Positions 50,152-59,508 are shown, counted from the first letter of the stretch. The stretch: DNA of 64,000 bases from Methylophilus sp. Leaf416 (GCF_001424665.1 NZ_LMQS01000002.1:124001-188000), one strand, 5' to 3'. The notes: generated by a model from the sequence alone, not told the origin. Program-made: numbers and translations.

Positions 50152-50964
50152 TTAATAGCTATGCTGCACGGCCGGAAACTCACCGCATTTCACAGCTTGA
50201 ACGTAATTTATGATCGCTTTCTCTATGTTACCAGTCTGGCCCAGGAAATTTTGTGCAAACCTGGGCGCTTTATAATCTTGAGGATTTTTTTCTGCCGGCC
50301 CTGTATAAATACCCAATAAATCCTGCAACACCAGCACTTGGCCACTACAGCCTGCACCAGCGCCTATGCCTATAGTAGGGATGGAAATAGTCTCTGTAAT
50401 GTGGGTTGCCAATGCTGCCGGCACCATTTCAAACAGCACCATGCTTGCTCCAGCCGCCGCCATCTCTTGCGCATCTTTTAATATCACCTGGCCTGCTGCT
50501 TCAGTTTTTCCCTGGATTTTATACCCACCGAGTTTTTCTACCGATTGCGGTGTGAATCCCAGGTGCGCACATACAGGCACACCGTTTTCAACCAGGTAGC
50601 GGGCGGTTTCCACCATGTGACCACCCCCTTCAATCTTGACGATATGTGCACCAGCCTCAATCAAGGCCTGTGCATTTTGCAGGGCATCTGCGAGGTCATG
50701 CTCGTAACTATCAACCGGCATATCGCTCATAATCACGGCACCAGGCGCTCCCTTAGCCACAATACGGGTGTGATACAGCATATCTTGCATGGTGACGCCC
50801 AGAGTACTGTCACCCCCTTGTATGACCATCCCTAATGAGTCACCTACCAGCAGCATGTCCACACCGGCCAAATGCATCAACTTGGCAAAAGTAGCGTCAT
50901 AACATGTCAACATGGCGATTTTCTCGCCGGACATTGCACGTGATAAGAGAGCGTTTAGCATCAT
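50152..50964 (-). CDS. panB: 3-methyl-2-oxobutanoate hydroxymethyltransferase PanB
   Basis: 270 residues. First committed step of pantothenate synthesis, transferring a methylene group to alpha-ketoisovalerate. Conserved blocks: KIAMLTCYDATFAKL, VDMLLVGDSLGMVIQG, DMPVDSY, VKIEGG and PTIGIGAGAGCSGQVLVLQDLLG. It is not adjacent to panC here. Confidence 0.96.
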   Translation of the reverse strand: MMLNALLSRAMSGEKIAMLTCYDATFAKLMHLAGVDMLLVGDSLGMVIQGGDSTLGVTMQDMLYHTRIVAKGAPGAVIMSDMPVDSYEHDLADALQNAQALIEAGAHIVKIEGGGHMVETARYLVENGVPVCAHLGFTPQSVEKLGGYKIQGKTEAAGQVILKDAQEMAAAGASMVLFEMVPAALATHITETISIPTIGIGAGAGCSGQVLVLQDLLGIYTGPAEKNPQDYKAPRFAQNFLGQTGNIEKAIINYVQAVKCGEFPAVQHSY

Positions 50965-51078
50965 TGGAAGAGACTTTTAAATGCTTGTACCGGATAAAAT
51001 CCAGAACCAGCGGAACATGTATTACATGAGGATGTTGAGCACCGCGCAATACAGGAGTTTGCACGCAGATGCATTTAA

Positions 51079-51717
51079 TTAAAAGTTAGGATTAAAGTAT
51101 TCGCGGCTGCTCTTGATCTGGTTGATCCGCTCAATCAGCAAATTGAAAGCTTCCGCATCTTTAATAATATTGAGCTTTTCATTGTTGACGATCAGCAAGG
51201 GCGAGGCGTCATAGGTATGAAAAAACTCACTGTAGGCTTCTGCCAGCCGGGCAATATATTCGCGCGGCATATCCTGTTCGTAACTGATGTTGCGTTCTTC
51301 TATCCGGTCAACCAGCGCATCGATAGGTGTTTGCAAATACACCACGAGATCAGGCTTGGGCGCTTTGAGTTGCAAGTGCTGGTAAATCTGGTGATACAGA
51401 GAGTACTCTTCATCATCCAGATTCAGGCGTGCAAACAGCGGGTCTTTTTCGAGGAAGAAATCAGATACGGTTGGCTGGCCAAACATATCACGTTGCGCCA
51501 TGTCTTCAATCTGGCGTGAACGCTGGAACAGGAAAAACAGCTGCGTCGGTAAGGCGTAACGCTGGGCATCCTGGTAAAAACGGGTCAGGAAAGGATTGGA
51601 CTCAGCTTTTTCAGATAGTAGTTCTACCGAGAACTTGTCTGCCAGCATGCGTGCCAGCGTAGTCTTGCCACTGCCTATCGGGCCTTCGATTACAACATAA
51701 GGAAAACGGGTAAACAT
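51079..51717 (-). CDS. deoxynucleoside kinase
   Basis: 212 residues. P-loop IEGPIGSGKTTLARML at the N terminus, QLFFLFQRSRQIEDM, the DxL substrate region FLEKDPLFARLNL and a lid DRIEERNISYEQ. This is the dNK/thymidine-kinase-2-like fold (deoxyguanosine/deoxyadenosine kinase type). In betaproteobacteria it commonly sits between folK and panB, as here. Substrate preference cannot be read from sequence. Confidence 0.88.
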   Translation of the reverse strand: MFTRFPYVVIEGPIGSGKTTLARMLADKFSVELLSEKAESNPFLTRFYQDAQRYALPTQLFFLFQRSRQIEDMAQRDMFGQPTVSDFFLEKDPLFARLNLDDEEYSLYHQIYQHLQLKAPKPDLVVYLQTPIDALVDRIEERNISYEQDMPREYIARLAEAYSEFFHTYDASPLLIVNNEKLNIIKDAEAFNLLIERINQIKSSREYFNPNF

Positions 51718-51743
51718 TGTTATTGCTCGTTCAGCTAAATTAA

Positions 51744-52241
51744 TCAGTGATCCAGTTTTTGTGCGTCCAGTTTTCGCACATCATCATGCGGGAACTCTGC
51801 TGCCCATTCTACAACAGTCTGTCCGTCTGGCAGTACAAAGTCGGGCACAATTTCAGCCAGCGGCAAAATAACAAAGCCACGTTCGTGCATGCGTGGATGT
51901 GGCAATGTGAGAAGGAAAGTCTGCATGCGCATACCGGCATAATCGAGCAGATCGAGGTCTAGAATCCGCGGTGCATTGGGGAAAGGCCGCTCACGCCCGA
52001 ATGTTTGTTCAATCGTTAGCAGTAACTGCATCAGTTCTGGCGCTGGGATTTCGGTAGCCACCTGAATGACTGCATTGATAAAGTCAGGCTGGTTATCGTA
52101 GCCTACCGGCGCCGTGGCATACAGGCTGGAAGCTTTCACTAAGCTCAAACCTGGCGTTTGTGATAACACCTGGATGGCGTTGGCTACCTGCACCTGCGGC
52201 TGCTGCAAATTGCTGCCGAGCGCAATCAAGGCCAGGGCCAT
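51744..52241 (-). CDS. folK: 2-amino-4-hydroxy-6-hydroxymethyldihydropteridine pyrophosphokinase FolK
   Basis: 165 residues. IALGSNLQQPQVQV, the DNQPDFINAVIQVAT region, EQTFGRERPFPNAPRILDLDLL and PHPRMHERGFVILPLAEI are the folate pyrophosphokinase signatures. Start overlaps the pcnB stop (TAATG). Confidence 0.96.
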   Translation of the reverse strand: MALALIALGSNLQQPQVQVANAIQVLSQTPGLSLVKASSLYATAPVGYDNQPDFINAVIQVATEIPAPELMQLLLTIEQTFGRERPFPNAPRILDLDLLDYAGMRMQTFLLTLPHPRMHERGFVILPLAEIVPDFVLPDGQTVVEWAAEFPHDDVRKLDAQKLDH

Positions 52242-53623
52242 TACGCCGACTCACCATTCGTAGCTGCCGGTTTTTTCTTGCGTGGACGGCGACGGCGCTT
52301 TTGCAAGCCGCTGTCAGGTAACAGCATACTGGTGCGCTCTTCGGTGCCGGCGTCGGCAAATCTCGTCCACCATTCACCAAGCTCTTCAGGCAACTCACCA
52401 GAGGCACAGCGCAATAACAGGAAGTCGTAACCTGCCCGATATTTCGGGTTGGTCAGCAAGGCATATGGACGTTTGCCGGAGCGCTGTTCAAAGCGTGGCT
52501 GCATGGCCCAGATTTCTTTCATGGTGGCAGTGTAGCGATTATGGATCGCCATTTTCTCACCCTGTTTATCAATGATTTCATTCATTGCCAGGTGCAAGGC
52601 CGGAATCAAAGGCTCGCCGCGTTTCTGATTTTCCAGCCAGGCTTGCAGCACTTCATGCCATAGCAAGGTCGCAAACAAGAAACTCGGATTGGAAGACTTG
52701 CCTGCCAGAATGCGATCATCGGTATTTTTCAGGGCCAGCATGACGAATTTTTCGCCTAGCGGTTGTTCCAGCACCACGTCCAGCAAAGGCAATAATCCAT
52801 GATGCAAATGCTGCGCCCGTAGCGCACCGATGCTCTCAATCGCATGTCCGGATAAAAACAGCTTCAGCATTTCATCAAACAGGCGGCTAGGCGGTACATC
52901 TTCCAGCAAGTCTGCCAGTTTTCGTATCGGGGCTTCGGTGGTGTGCTCGAGTTTTAACCCCAGCTTGGCCGACAGACGAACGGCACGTAACATACGCACC
53001 GGATCTTCCTGATAGCGCTTGACCGGGTCGCCAATAATACGCAAGGTTTTGGCACGGATATCCGCCACACCATTGTGGAAGTCCAGCACTTCATGGCGTT
53101 TGGGATCGTAGTAAAGCGCGTTGGCGGTAAAATCGCGCCTGACGGCATCTTCTTCAATCGAGCCAAAAATATTGTCACGGATAATGCGGCCACTGTCATT
53201 GGTCTCACCATCGCCTTCGCTTTGGTGGTGGCCGCGGAAAGTGGATACTTCTATCGTTTCCTGCCCCCATAACACGTGCACCAGGCGAAAACGGCGGCCA
53301 ATAATACGCGAACGGCGGAATGTCTTATTCACCTGCTCCGGCGTGGCATTGGTGGCAATATCAAAGTCTTTTGGCGGGTGGTTAAGCAGCAAATCGCGTA
53401 CAGCACCACCAACGATATAGGCCTCAAATCCGGCTTTTTGCAGGCCGTCACAAGTTTTCAGTGCGGCCTGGCTAATCAGCTTGGGATTGATCTTGTGTTT
53501 GCTGGCCGAAATCACCTGCATCGCAGATGATTTACCTTTTTTTGAAGTTTGGCCAGGCTCGGAGATTTGACCTGGTGGCAGACCGCGTTTGCCAAATACT
53601 TTTTGCAGAAATTGTTTAATCAT
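52241..53623 (-). CDS. pcnB: poly(A) polymerase PcnB
   Basis: 460 residues. Class II nucleotidyltransferase core with YIVGGAVRDLLLNHPPKDFDIAT (G-G-x-V-R-D and the DxD pair) and RRDFTANALYYDP. The pcnB-specific extended C terminus ends in a basic tail (KRRRRPRKKKP). It adds 3' tails that destabilise RNA. Confusion with tRNA nucleotidyltransferase is unlikely given the length and basic tail. Confidence 0.93.
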   Translation of the reverse strand: MIKQFLQKVFGKRGLPPGQISEPGQTSKKGKSSAMQVISASKHKINPKLISQAALKTCDGLQKAGFEAYIVGGAVRDLLLNHPPKDFDIATNATPEQVNKTFRRSRIIGRRFRLVHVLWGQETIEVSTFRGHHQSEGDGETNDSGRIIRDNIFGSIEEDAVRRDFTANALYYDPKRHEVLDFHNGVADIRAKTLRIIGDPVKRYQEDPVRMLRAVRLSAKLGLKLEHTTEAPIRKLADLLEDVPPSRLFDEMLKLFLSGHAIESIGALRAQHLHHGLLPLLDVVLEQPLGEKFVMLALKNTDDRILAGKSSNPSFLFATLLWHEVLQAWLENQKRGEPLIPALHLAMNEIIDKQGEKMAIHNRYTATMKEIWAMQPRFEQRSGKRPYALLTNPKYRAGYDFLLLRCASGELPEELGEWWTRFADAGTEERTSMLLPDSGLQKRRRRPRKKKPAATNGESA

Positions 53624-53653
53624 TACTCAGTGAACATCAGCGCATCATGCGCA

Positions 53654-54205
53654 TTAAAGTTTATGTTGGTTATTCCAAAGCACATCCGGCACACCGGCAT
53701 GCCGATTCAAGGTACGACATAATACAAACAACAGGTCCGACAAGCGATTCAGGTATTGCAGATTGACTGCCGTGACTGGTGATTGCGCATGCAAGGCATG
53801 CAACACGCGCTCGGCACGGCGGCACACAGTACGTGCCAGATGACACACTGCCGAAGCACGGCTACCACCCGGCAATATAAACTCTTTCAGTGGGCTCAAC
53901 TCGGCATTCCAGCGATCCAGAACCTGTTCCAGGATAGCAACGCGCCCGGCCTGCATAAAGGTATGTCCAGGCATACTGAGCTCGCCACCCATATCAAACA
54001 AATCATGCTGGATCGCTTCCAGCTGCTCGCGGACGTCGGCGTGCAACTCCTCCACCAGCAACATTCCCAGCACGGCATTCAGCTCATCGACTTCGCCCAT
54101 CGCCTGCACGCGCAGGTCAAACTTGGCAACCCGCGAGCCATCGCCAAGGCCAGTGGTGCCACTGTCTCCGGTACGTGTGTAAATCTTGCTCAGCCGATTG
54201 GCCAT
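53654..54205 (-). CDS. PduO-type cob(I)alamin adenosyltransferase
   Basis: 183 residues. N-terminal KIYTRTGDSGTTGLGDGSRVAK binds ATP; VDELNAVLGM and the helix with RRAERVLHAL follow, ending SDLLFVLCRTLNRHAG. It makes adenosylcobalamin. It is the first gene on this strand before divergent murI. Confidence 0.93.
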   Translation of the reverse strand: MANRLSKIYTRTGDSGTTGLGDGSRVAKFDLRVQAMGEVDELNAVLGMLLVEELHADVREQLEAIQHDLFDMGGELSMPGHTFMQAGRVAILEQVLDRWNAELSPLKEFILPGGSRASAVCHLARTVCRRAERVLHALHAQSPVTAVNLQYLNRLSDLLFVLCRTLNRHAGVPDVLWNNQHKL

Positions 54206-54267
54206 TCCTGAAACCTGACTAAAATCCTATATAATCCGCTCATTATAAATCAACCCGTGCCATTTCG

Positions 54268-55047
54268 ATGTGCCCAGCGATTGCAGTCAGTGCCCCGGTT
54301 GGCGTAATGGATTCAGGCGTGGGCGGACTTACCGTCCTGAAGCACCTGACACGCCAGCTTCCGCACGAGCATTTCATCTATTTTGCCGATAGTGCCTATG
54401 CGCCTTATGGCAACCAATCTGCGGTAAAAATTCAACAACGGTGCTTTACCATCGCCGAAACCTTGATTGCTCAAGGTGCCAAAGCCCTGGTTGTCGCCTG
54501 CAATACTGCCACCGCCGCAGCCATCACCCCGATGCGTGAGCATTTTCCCTTACCGATTATCGGAATGGAACCCGCGGTCAAACCGGCAGCTGCCGCCAGT
54601 AAAAACAATGTCATCGGCGTACTCGCCACCACGGGCACTTTACAGAGCGCACAGTTTGCGGCTTTGCTCGAGCATTACGGACATGGTGTGCAAGTGGTAA
54701 CACAAGCGTGTGTCGGCCTGGTTGAACGCATAGAACAAGGTTTACTCGACCAGCCTGAAACAATCACCCTGTTAAACACTTATTGCCAGCCCCTGATCAA
54801 TGCCGGTGCCGATACCATCGTACTGGGCTGTACCCACTATCCCTTTGTGCGTACCCACATTCAAAAAATTGTCGGGCCTGATGTGACATTGATTGATACC
54901 GGTGCGGCGGTTGCCAAGCGTTTACAACAGGTATTGGCCCAACAAGATTTACTGAACACAGCCAGTGATCAAGGCCAACTGCAATTTTTAACCAGTGGTA
55001 AAGAAGAGACGCAAGCTATCATGCGGCAGCTCTGGCAAATGCTTTAA
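54268..55047 (+). CDS. murI: glutamate racemase
   Basis: 259 residues. Provides D-glutamate for peptidoglycan. Both catalytic cysteines are present: VVACNTATAAAI (about 74) and VLGCTHYPF (about 186). The N-terminal GVMDSGVGGLTVLKHL block is typical. Confidence 0.95.
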   Translation: MCPAIAVSAPVGVMDSGVGGLTVLKHLTRQLPHEHFIYFADSAYAPYGNQSAVKIQQRCFTIAETLIAQGAKALVVACNTATAAAITPMREHFPLPIIGMEPAVKPAAAASKNNVIGVLATTGTLQSAQFAALLEHYGHGVQVVTQACVGLVERIEQGLLDQPETITLLNTYCQPLINAGADTIVLGCTHYPFVRTHIQKIVGPDVTLIDTGAAVAKRLQQVLAQQDLLNTASDQGQLQFLTSGKEETQAIMRQLWQML

Positions 55048-55060
55048 GTGAAATAAATAA

Positions 55061-55085
55061 AACCCACGCATTGCGTGGGTTTTGT
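55061..55085. terminator. terminator between murI and the zinc-finger gene
   Basis: ACCCACGC-ATT-GCGTGGGT followed by TTTGTTT on the plus strand and TTTTATTTATTT on the minus strand; it can serve both convergent genes. Confidence 0.85.
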
Positions 55086-55098
55086 TTAAGTTAAAGAC

Positions 55099-55287
55099 TC
55101 AGTGGTGGTGCACATGTGTGCCAGGTTTAAGCTTGAATCTGGTGCCGCAATAAGGGCAGGCTACTTGCCCTGTTTTCGCCACATCCAGAAACACACGCGG
55201 GTGTGAAGCCCACAAAGCGACTTCCTTGGTTGGGCAATGCAGTGGCAAATCGTTACCGTCTACTTCAAACTCTTTTACATCAGACAT
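55099..55287 (-). CDS. CHCC-type zinc-finger protein (NDUFS6-like)
   Basis: 62 residues. LPLHCPTKEVALWASHPRVFLDV followed by ACPYCGTRF gives the C-H-C-C ligand set of the family related to mitochondrial complex I subunit NDUFS6. The C terminus ends HVHHH, an unusual extra His cluster. It precedes ilvE in many betaproteobacteria; here it is 49 bases downstream of it. Confidence 0.85.
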   Translation of the reverse strand: MSDVKEFEVDGNDLPLHCPTKEVALWASHPRVFLDVAKTGQVACPYCGTRFKLKPGTHVHHH

Positions 55288-55336
55288 TCAGCTTCTCCCG
55301 CACATAGCCATTTAGTGACTTGAAACCTTTAAGAAC

Positions 55337-56272
55337 TTAAACCAAGGTAAGCCAATGTTCATATTTGGCATTTTTACCTTTAACCACATCAAAGTACAGG
55401 CTTTGCAGTTTTTCGGTGATTGGGCCACGTGTGCCTTCACCAATGGCGCGGTTATCCAGTTCACGGATAGGCGTCACTTCAGCTGCCGTACCGGTAAAGA
55501 ATGCTTCATCAGCACTATAAACCTCATCGCGGGTAATACGTTTTTCAATCACTTCCAGGCCAAGCTCATCTTTAGCCAATGTGATGATGGTGTCGCGGGT
55601 GATGCCTTCCAGCGCAGAGGTTAAATCCGGGGTGTACAGCTTGCCGTTACGGATAATGAAAATGTTCTCGCCGGAACCTTCAGCCACAAAACCATCCACG
55701 TCCAGCAATAACGCTTCCTGGTAACCATCTTGTGCGGCCTCCTGATGTGCCAGGATGCTGTTCATATAGTTGCCGTTCGCTTTAGCCTTACACATGGTGA
55801 TATTCACGTGGTGACGTGCAAAAGAAGAAGTCTTCACGCGGATACCTTTGGTAATTGCTTCTTCACCCATATAGGCACCCCAGCTCCAGGCACCGACAAT
55901 CACGTGGGTCGATAAAGTTTTGGCAGAAATACCCATCGCCTCGGCACCATAAAATGCCATCGGGCGCATATAAGCAGATTCAAGATTGTTTTCGCGCACG
56001 GCTGCTCGCTGCGCTTCAATCAGGGTCGCTTTATCAAACGGCATTTTCATGCCCAGGATATGCGCACTGCGGAATAAGCGGTCGGTGTGCTCTTTCAAAC
56101 GGAAAATAGCCGTGCCTTTATCTGTTTTGTAAGCGCGCACGCCTTCAAACACGCCCATGCCGTAATGCAAAGTGTGGGTTAATACATGGGTAGTGGCATC
56201 ACGCCAGTTGACCATTTTGCCGTCGTACCAGATAACGCCGTCACGGTCTGCCATCGAACTCGGTATTGCCAT
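55337..56272 (-). CDS. ilvE: branched-chain amino acid aminotransferase
   Basis: 311 residues, fold type IV PLP enzyme. The Lys that carries PLP is in CKAKANGNYMNS; VFEGVRAYKTDKG and DGFVAEGSGENIFII match the family. Last step of valine, leucine and isoleucine synthesis. Confidence 0.95.
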   Translation of the reverse strand: MAIPSSMADRDGVIWYDGKMVNWRDATTHVLTHTLHYGMGVFEGVRAYKTDKGTAIFRLKEHTDRLFRSAHILGMKMPFDKATLIEAQRAAVRENNLESAYMRPMAFYGAEAMGISAKTLSTHVIVGAWSWGAYMGEEAITKGIRVKTSSFARHHVNITMCKAKANGNYMNSILAHQEAAQDGYQEALLLDVDGFVAEGSGENIFIIRNGKLYTPDLTSALEGITRDTIITLAKDELGLEVIEKRITRDEVYSADEAFFTGTAAEVTPIRELDNRAIGEGTRGPITEKLQSLYFDVVKGKNAKYEHWLTLV

Positions 56273-56383
56273 TTAAACTCGCCCTTAATCCGTCTATCGT
56301 CAAAAACCAGTATTGTAAACCAATCTGCGCGCTTTTCGCCTATGCTAAAATCCATTTCAATGATGATTTACAAGGATTTTTGT

Positions 56384-56974
56384 ATGCGCACTCGTTTCAC
56401 GTGGCTTTGGTTAATCGCAGCATTAGTGACTGGCCTGCTCGCCGGGTGCCAACCTGACAAAACGGCCACCTTTATCGGCACTGACCTCACCGGCACCCAG
56501 TTTGGCAAACCTTTGAGCCTGACTGATCATACCGGCAAGTTACGCAGTATCAATGATTTTAAAGGCAAGATAGTGGTACTGTTTTTCGGCTATACCCACT
56601 GTCCGGATGTGTGCCCGACCACCATGAGCGACCTCAAGCAAACCATGAAATTGCTGGGAGACAAGGCTAATGATGTGCAGGTGCTGTTTGTGACTGTAGA
56701 CCCGGAGCGCGACACACAGGAAGTGCTGGCGCAATTTGTACCCGGCTTTGATGCACGTTTTATTGGCCTGCGGGGCACACCCGAGGAAGTCGCCGCCAAC
56801 CTGGCCGAATATAAAGTCTATGCTGCTAAAGTGAGTGAGGCAGGCCAGGACGGCTACACCATGGACCATAGTGCAGGGTTATATGTATTTGATAAAACAG
56901 GCGCACCGCGCATTTACCTGGGGTATGGGGAAAAACCGGCCAATATCGCGCATGACTTGCAGCTGCTAATCTAG
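56384..56974 (+). CDS. SCO1/SenC-family copper protein
   Basis: 196 residues from the ATG at 56384, with AAGGA 7 bases upstream; longer frames overlap ilvE. Lipoprotein leader ending LLAGCQ. Thioredoxin-like fold with the copper ligands CPDVCP and the His in MDHSAGLYVFD. It delivers copper or reduces cysteines for the CuA centre of cytochrome oxidase, so it is functionally tied to ctaC at the left end although 55 kb away. Confidence 0.93.
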   Translation: MRTRFTWLWLIAALVTGLLAGCQPDKTATFIGTDLTGTQFGKPLSLTDHTGKLRSINDFKGKIVVLFFGYTHCPDVCPTTMSDLKQTMKLLGDKANDVQVLFVTVDPERDTQEVLAQFVPGFDARFIGLRGTPEEVAANLAEYKVYAAKVSEAGQDGYTMDHSAGLYVFDKTGAPRIYLGYGEKPANIAHDLQLLI

Positions 56975-57145
56975 TATTGAGCAGACTTTCGATAATTCTG
57001 AGAAATACTGGATCAAGAACGATTTTCATTTATATTAGTGTTTAAAAACTCATTTTAAATCAATAAGTTACATCATATTTTTTATTGCATACTTTTCATT
57101 TTCCTGTATCATGCATTTCATTGAAAATGCATACAGGAGCCGGTC

Positions 57146-57637
57146 ATGAAAGGCGATAAAAAAATTATTGATATTCTGAATGATTTACTGGCAGGAGAGC
57201 TTACTGCTACCGACCAGTATTTGATTCACGGCGAAATGTATGCCGACATGGGTCTGGGTGTGATTTCCCAACGCATCCTCCACGAATCACTGCATGAACG
57301 TGAACATGCCCGCGCGCTGATTCAGCGTATCCTGTTTCTTGAAGGCACCCCTAACCTGACCAAGCGTGACCCAATCCATATTGGGAAAGATGTGAAATCC
57401 ATGCTGGAATCTGACCTGGATCTGGAATATGCCGTAGTCAAGCACCTGAAAAAAGCCATGCAAGCCTGTGAAGAAGCTCAGGATTTTGTGACGCGTGAAA
57501 TGTTGCTGGTGCAACTGGAAGATACCGAAATGGATCATGCTTACTGGCTGGAAAAACAGTTAAGCCTGATCAAACTGATCGGCATTGAAAACTATTGCCA
57601 AAGCCAGATGGGCGACGGCCCTGCTGTTGCAGTTTAA
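57146..57637 (+). CDS. bfr: bacterioferritin subunit, ferroxidase-type (no haem Met)
   Basis: 163 residues. Iron storage. By alignment with E. coli Bfr the ferroxidase ligands are kept (Glu18 in LAGEL, Glu and His in HESLHEREHA, Glu/His in EDTEMDHAYWLE), but haem-ligand Met52 is Arg (HEREHA instead of DEMKHA). Together with the next gene it forms a complementary pair. A ribosome site (AGGAG) is clear. Confidence 0.9.
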   Translation: MKGDKKIIDILNDLLAGELTATDQYLIHGEMYADMGLGVISQRILHESLHEREHARALIQRILFLEGTPNLTKRDPIHIGKDVKSMLESDLDLEYAVVKHLKKAMQACEEAQDFVTREMLLVQLEDTEMDHAYWLEKQLSLIKLIGIENYCQSQMGDGPAVAV

Positions 57638-57646
57638 GGAGCCCGC

Positions 57647-58123
57647 ATGAAAGGCGAAAAACACATTATCAGCACGTTGAACAAAGTGCTTAAAAACCAG
57701 CTGACTTCTATCAACCAGTATTTCCTGCATGCGCGCATGTTCAGGAAATGGGGCCTGGAAAGACTCAACGACTACCAATACAAACAATCCATCCGTGTGA
57801 TGAAAGAAGCGGATGAAGTGATTGAGCGCATCCTGTTTCTGGACGGCCTGCCTAACCTGCAAAACCTTGGTAAATTGCTGATTGGTGAAGAGGTGGTGGA
57901 ATGCCTGCAAGGTGACCTGAGTTTTGAGAAGGACGTACAGCGCCCGCAGTTGATTGAAGCGATTGCCGAAGCTGAAAAATTGCAAGACTACGTGACGCGT
58001 GATTTACTGACTGAGTTACTGGAAGCCTGCGAAGAAGCCATTGACTGGCTGGAAACCCAGCAACGACTGATTGTCGATGTCACTTTACCTAACTATCTGC
58101 AAACACAAATAGAATCTGAATAA
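57647..58123 (+). CDS. bfr: bacterioferritin subunit, haem-type (ferroxidase ligands lost)
   Basis: 158 residues, 9 bases after the first. Met52 is retained (RVMKEAD), but the ferroxidase site is broken: Glu18 is Gln (LKNQL), Glu51 is Val and His54 is Glu. It would bind haem at the subunit interface but not oxidise iron alone. In Neisseria a BfrA/BfrB pair with the same division of labour forms mixed shells. Confidence 0.9.
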   Translation: MKGEKHIISTLNKVLKNQLTSINQYFLHARMFRKWGLERLNDYQYKQSIRVMKEADEVIERILFLDGLPNLQNLGKLLIGEEVVECLQGDLSFEKDVQRPQLIEAIAEAEKLQDYVTRDLLTELLEACEEAIDWLETQQRLIVDVTLPNYLQTQIESE

Positions 58124-58150
58124 TCACTGATTTTCAGATTTCCTGAATTA

Positions 58151-58171
58151 AGCCGCTTTTGCGGCTTTTTT
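58151..58171 (+). terminator. terminator after the bfr pair
   Basis: AGCCGC-TTTT-GCGGCT followed by TTTTT, 28 bases after the stop. Confidence 0.88.
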
Positions 58172-58197
58172 CACGCCTTGCCGGAACCAAACTACGC

Positions 58198-58233
58198 TTG
58201 ACAAACTCTCAATAAATGATAATAATTATCATT
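58198..58233 (+). promoter_or_regulatory. bfd promoter with overlapping Fur box
   Basis: TTGACA at 58198-58203 and TAATAAT at 58220-58226 form a near-consensus sigma70 promoter. AATGATAAT-A-ATTATCATT (58215-58233) is a perfect 19-bp palindrome and an excellent Fur site that covers the -10. Iron-loaded Fur should repress bfd. Confidence 0.88.
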
Positions 58234-58253
58234 AGTAACCTAATAGAGAACAT

Positions 58254-58481
58254 ATGTACGTTTGCGTTTGTAATGCAGTGACCGAGCGCCAGGTTCATCA
58301 GGCAGTCAGGGACGGCGCTAAAACCGTTAAGCATTTGAAAGAGCAGCTCGGCGTCGGTGCCGACTGTGGAAAATGTGTCAGTTGCGCAAAAGCCTGCCTG
58401 AAAGAGGCACATGCTGAACAACATCCGGGCCTGGTCAAAAAACTGATTCAGTTGACACCAGTGCAATTAGGCGCGGCTTAA
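58254..58481 (+). CDS. bfd: bacterioferritin-associated ferredoxin
   Basis: 75 residues. Four [2Fe-2S] cysteines: CVC near the N terminus (MYVCVCNAVTE) and CGKC about 30 residues on, with more Cys in SCAKAC. It donates electrons to the haem of bacterioferritin to release iron, fitting the Fur control and the adjoining bfr pair. Confidence 0.93.
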   Translation: MYVCVCNAVTERQVHQAVRDGAKTVKHLKEQLGVGADCGKCVSCAKACLKEAHAEQHPGLVKKLIQLTPVQLGAA

Positions 58482-58505
58482 TTAATACCGGCGTATGATA
58501 TTCAA

Positions 58506-58529
58506 AAAAGGGGCTTTCGGCCCCTTTTT
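58506..58529 (+). terminator. terminator after bfd
   Basis: GGGGC-TTTCG-GCCCC (58510-58524) followed by TTTTT. Confidence 0.88.
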
Positions 58530-58605
58530 GCATGTATGCTTCAGGCTTTGCAGGTATCCCAATGCTCCATACAATTCCAGTATCTTAATCTAGCTTATTT
58601 ACTCA

Positions 58606-59508
58606 TTGTCAGACAACCAGTCACCAACCTTAAACTGGCGCATTCTATTGTTGCTACTATTGCCGCCTTTATTATGGGCAGGTAACTTTATCGCCGGGCG
58701 CGCTATTAACACTTCAGTGCCGCCAGTGACTTTGTCACTTATCCGCTGGAGCATTGCTTTCGCCTGCTTGTTGCCTTTTGCCCTGCGGCCATTTTTGCGT
58801 GACCGCATCTATTATTACGCTTACCGCTGGCCTATTTTTGGTACCGCGATCACGGGCGTGGCAGCCTTTAACTTACTGGTGTATTGGGGTTTGCATACGA
58901 CCAGTGCTACCAACGGCATTATCCTCAATTCGTTTATTCCATTCCTGGTCGCTATCTTCGGCTTTGTGTTTTACCGGAAAAAATTACCAGCCAGCCAGTT
59001 AATCGGCTTACTGGTGTCGCTGACTGGGGTATTGATTGTCGTCTCACACGGCGATTTGCAAATACTGCTAACGCTGGCTTTTGCAGAAGGAGATGTGATT
59101 ATCTTACTTGCGATGGTGTTCTGGGCCTTATATACCCTGTGGCTGAAAGACATTCCGGCATCTATCAACCGAACCGGGCTGATGTTATGCCAGGTGATGA
59201 TTGCCTTAATTTTCCTGTTACCACTTTGCGTTTGGGAACTGCAGACCACAACCATATACCTGCAAAACCCGCAAACGTTGTGGATACTGGCCTATATCGG
59301 CATTTTCCCGTCTGTGATTGCGCTGCTGGCATATTCAAAAGCGGTGACGCTGGTGGGCTCGGTACGCGCGAGTGTCTTTATCCATGCCATGCCGATTTTT
59401 GGTTCAGTGCTTTCCACGCTGCTGTTGCACGAAGCTTTTCACTTGTACCAATTCCTGGGGATGCTCACCATCTTCACAGGGATATGGCTTGCGAATAGAA
59501 TAAACTAA
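58606..59508 (+). CDS. DMT (EamA) family transporter
   Basis: 300 residues, ten hydrophobic segments in two EamA halves (about 10-145 and 160-298), e.g. LWAGNFIAGRAI and LIGLLVSLTGVLIVVSHGD in the first, EGDVIILLAMVFWALYTLW in the second. Substrate cannot be inferred. The frame begins with TTG at 58606 and no ATG is available; no clear ribosome site, so the start is uncertain. Confidence 0.85.
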   Translation: MSDNQSPTLNWRILLLLLLPPLLWAGNFIAGRAINTSVPPVTLSLIRWSIAFACLLPFALRPFLRDRIYYYAYRWPIFGTAITGVAAFNLLVYWGLHTTSATNGIILNSFIPFLVAIFGFVFYRKKLPASQLIGLLVSLTGVLIVVSHGDLQILLTLAFAEGDVIILLAMVFWALYTLWLKDIPASINRTGLMLCQVMIALIFLLPLCVWELQTTTIYLQNPQTLWILAYIGIFPSVIALLAYSKAVTLVGSVRASVFIHAMPIFGSVLSTLLLHEAFHLYQFLGMLTIFTGIWLANRIN

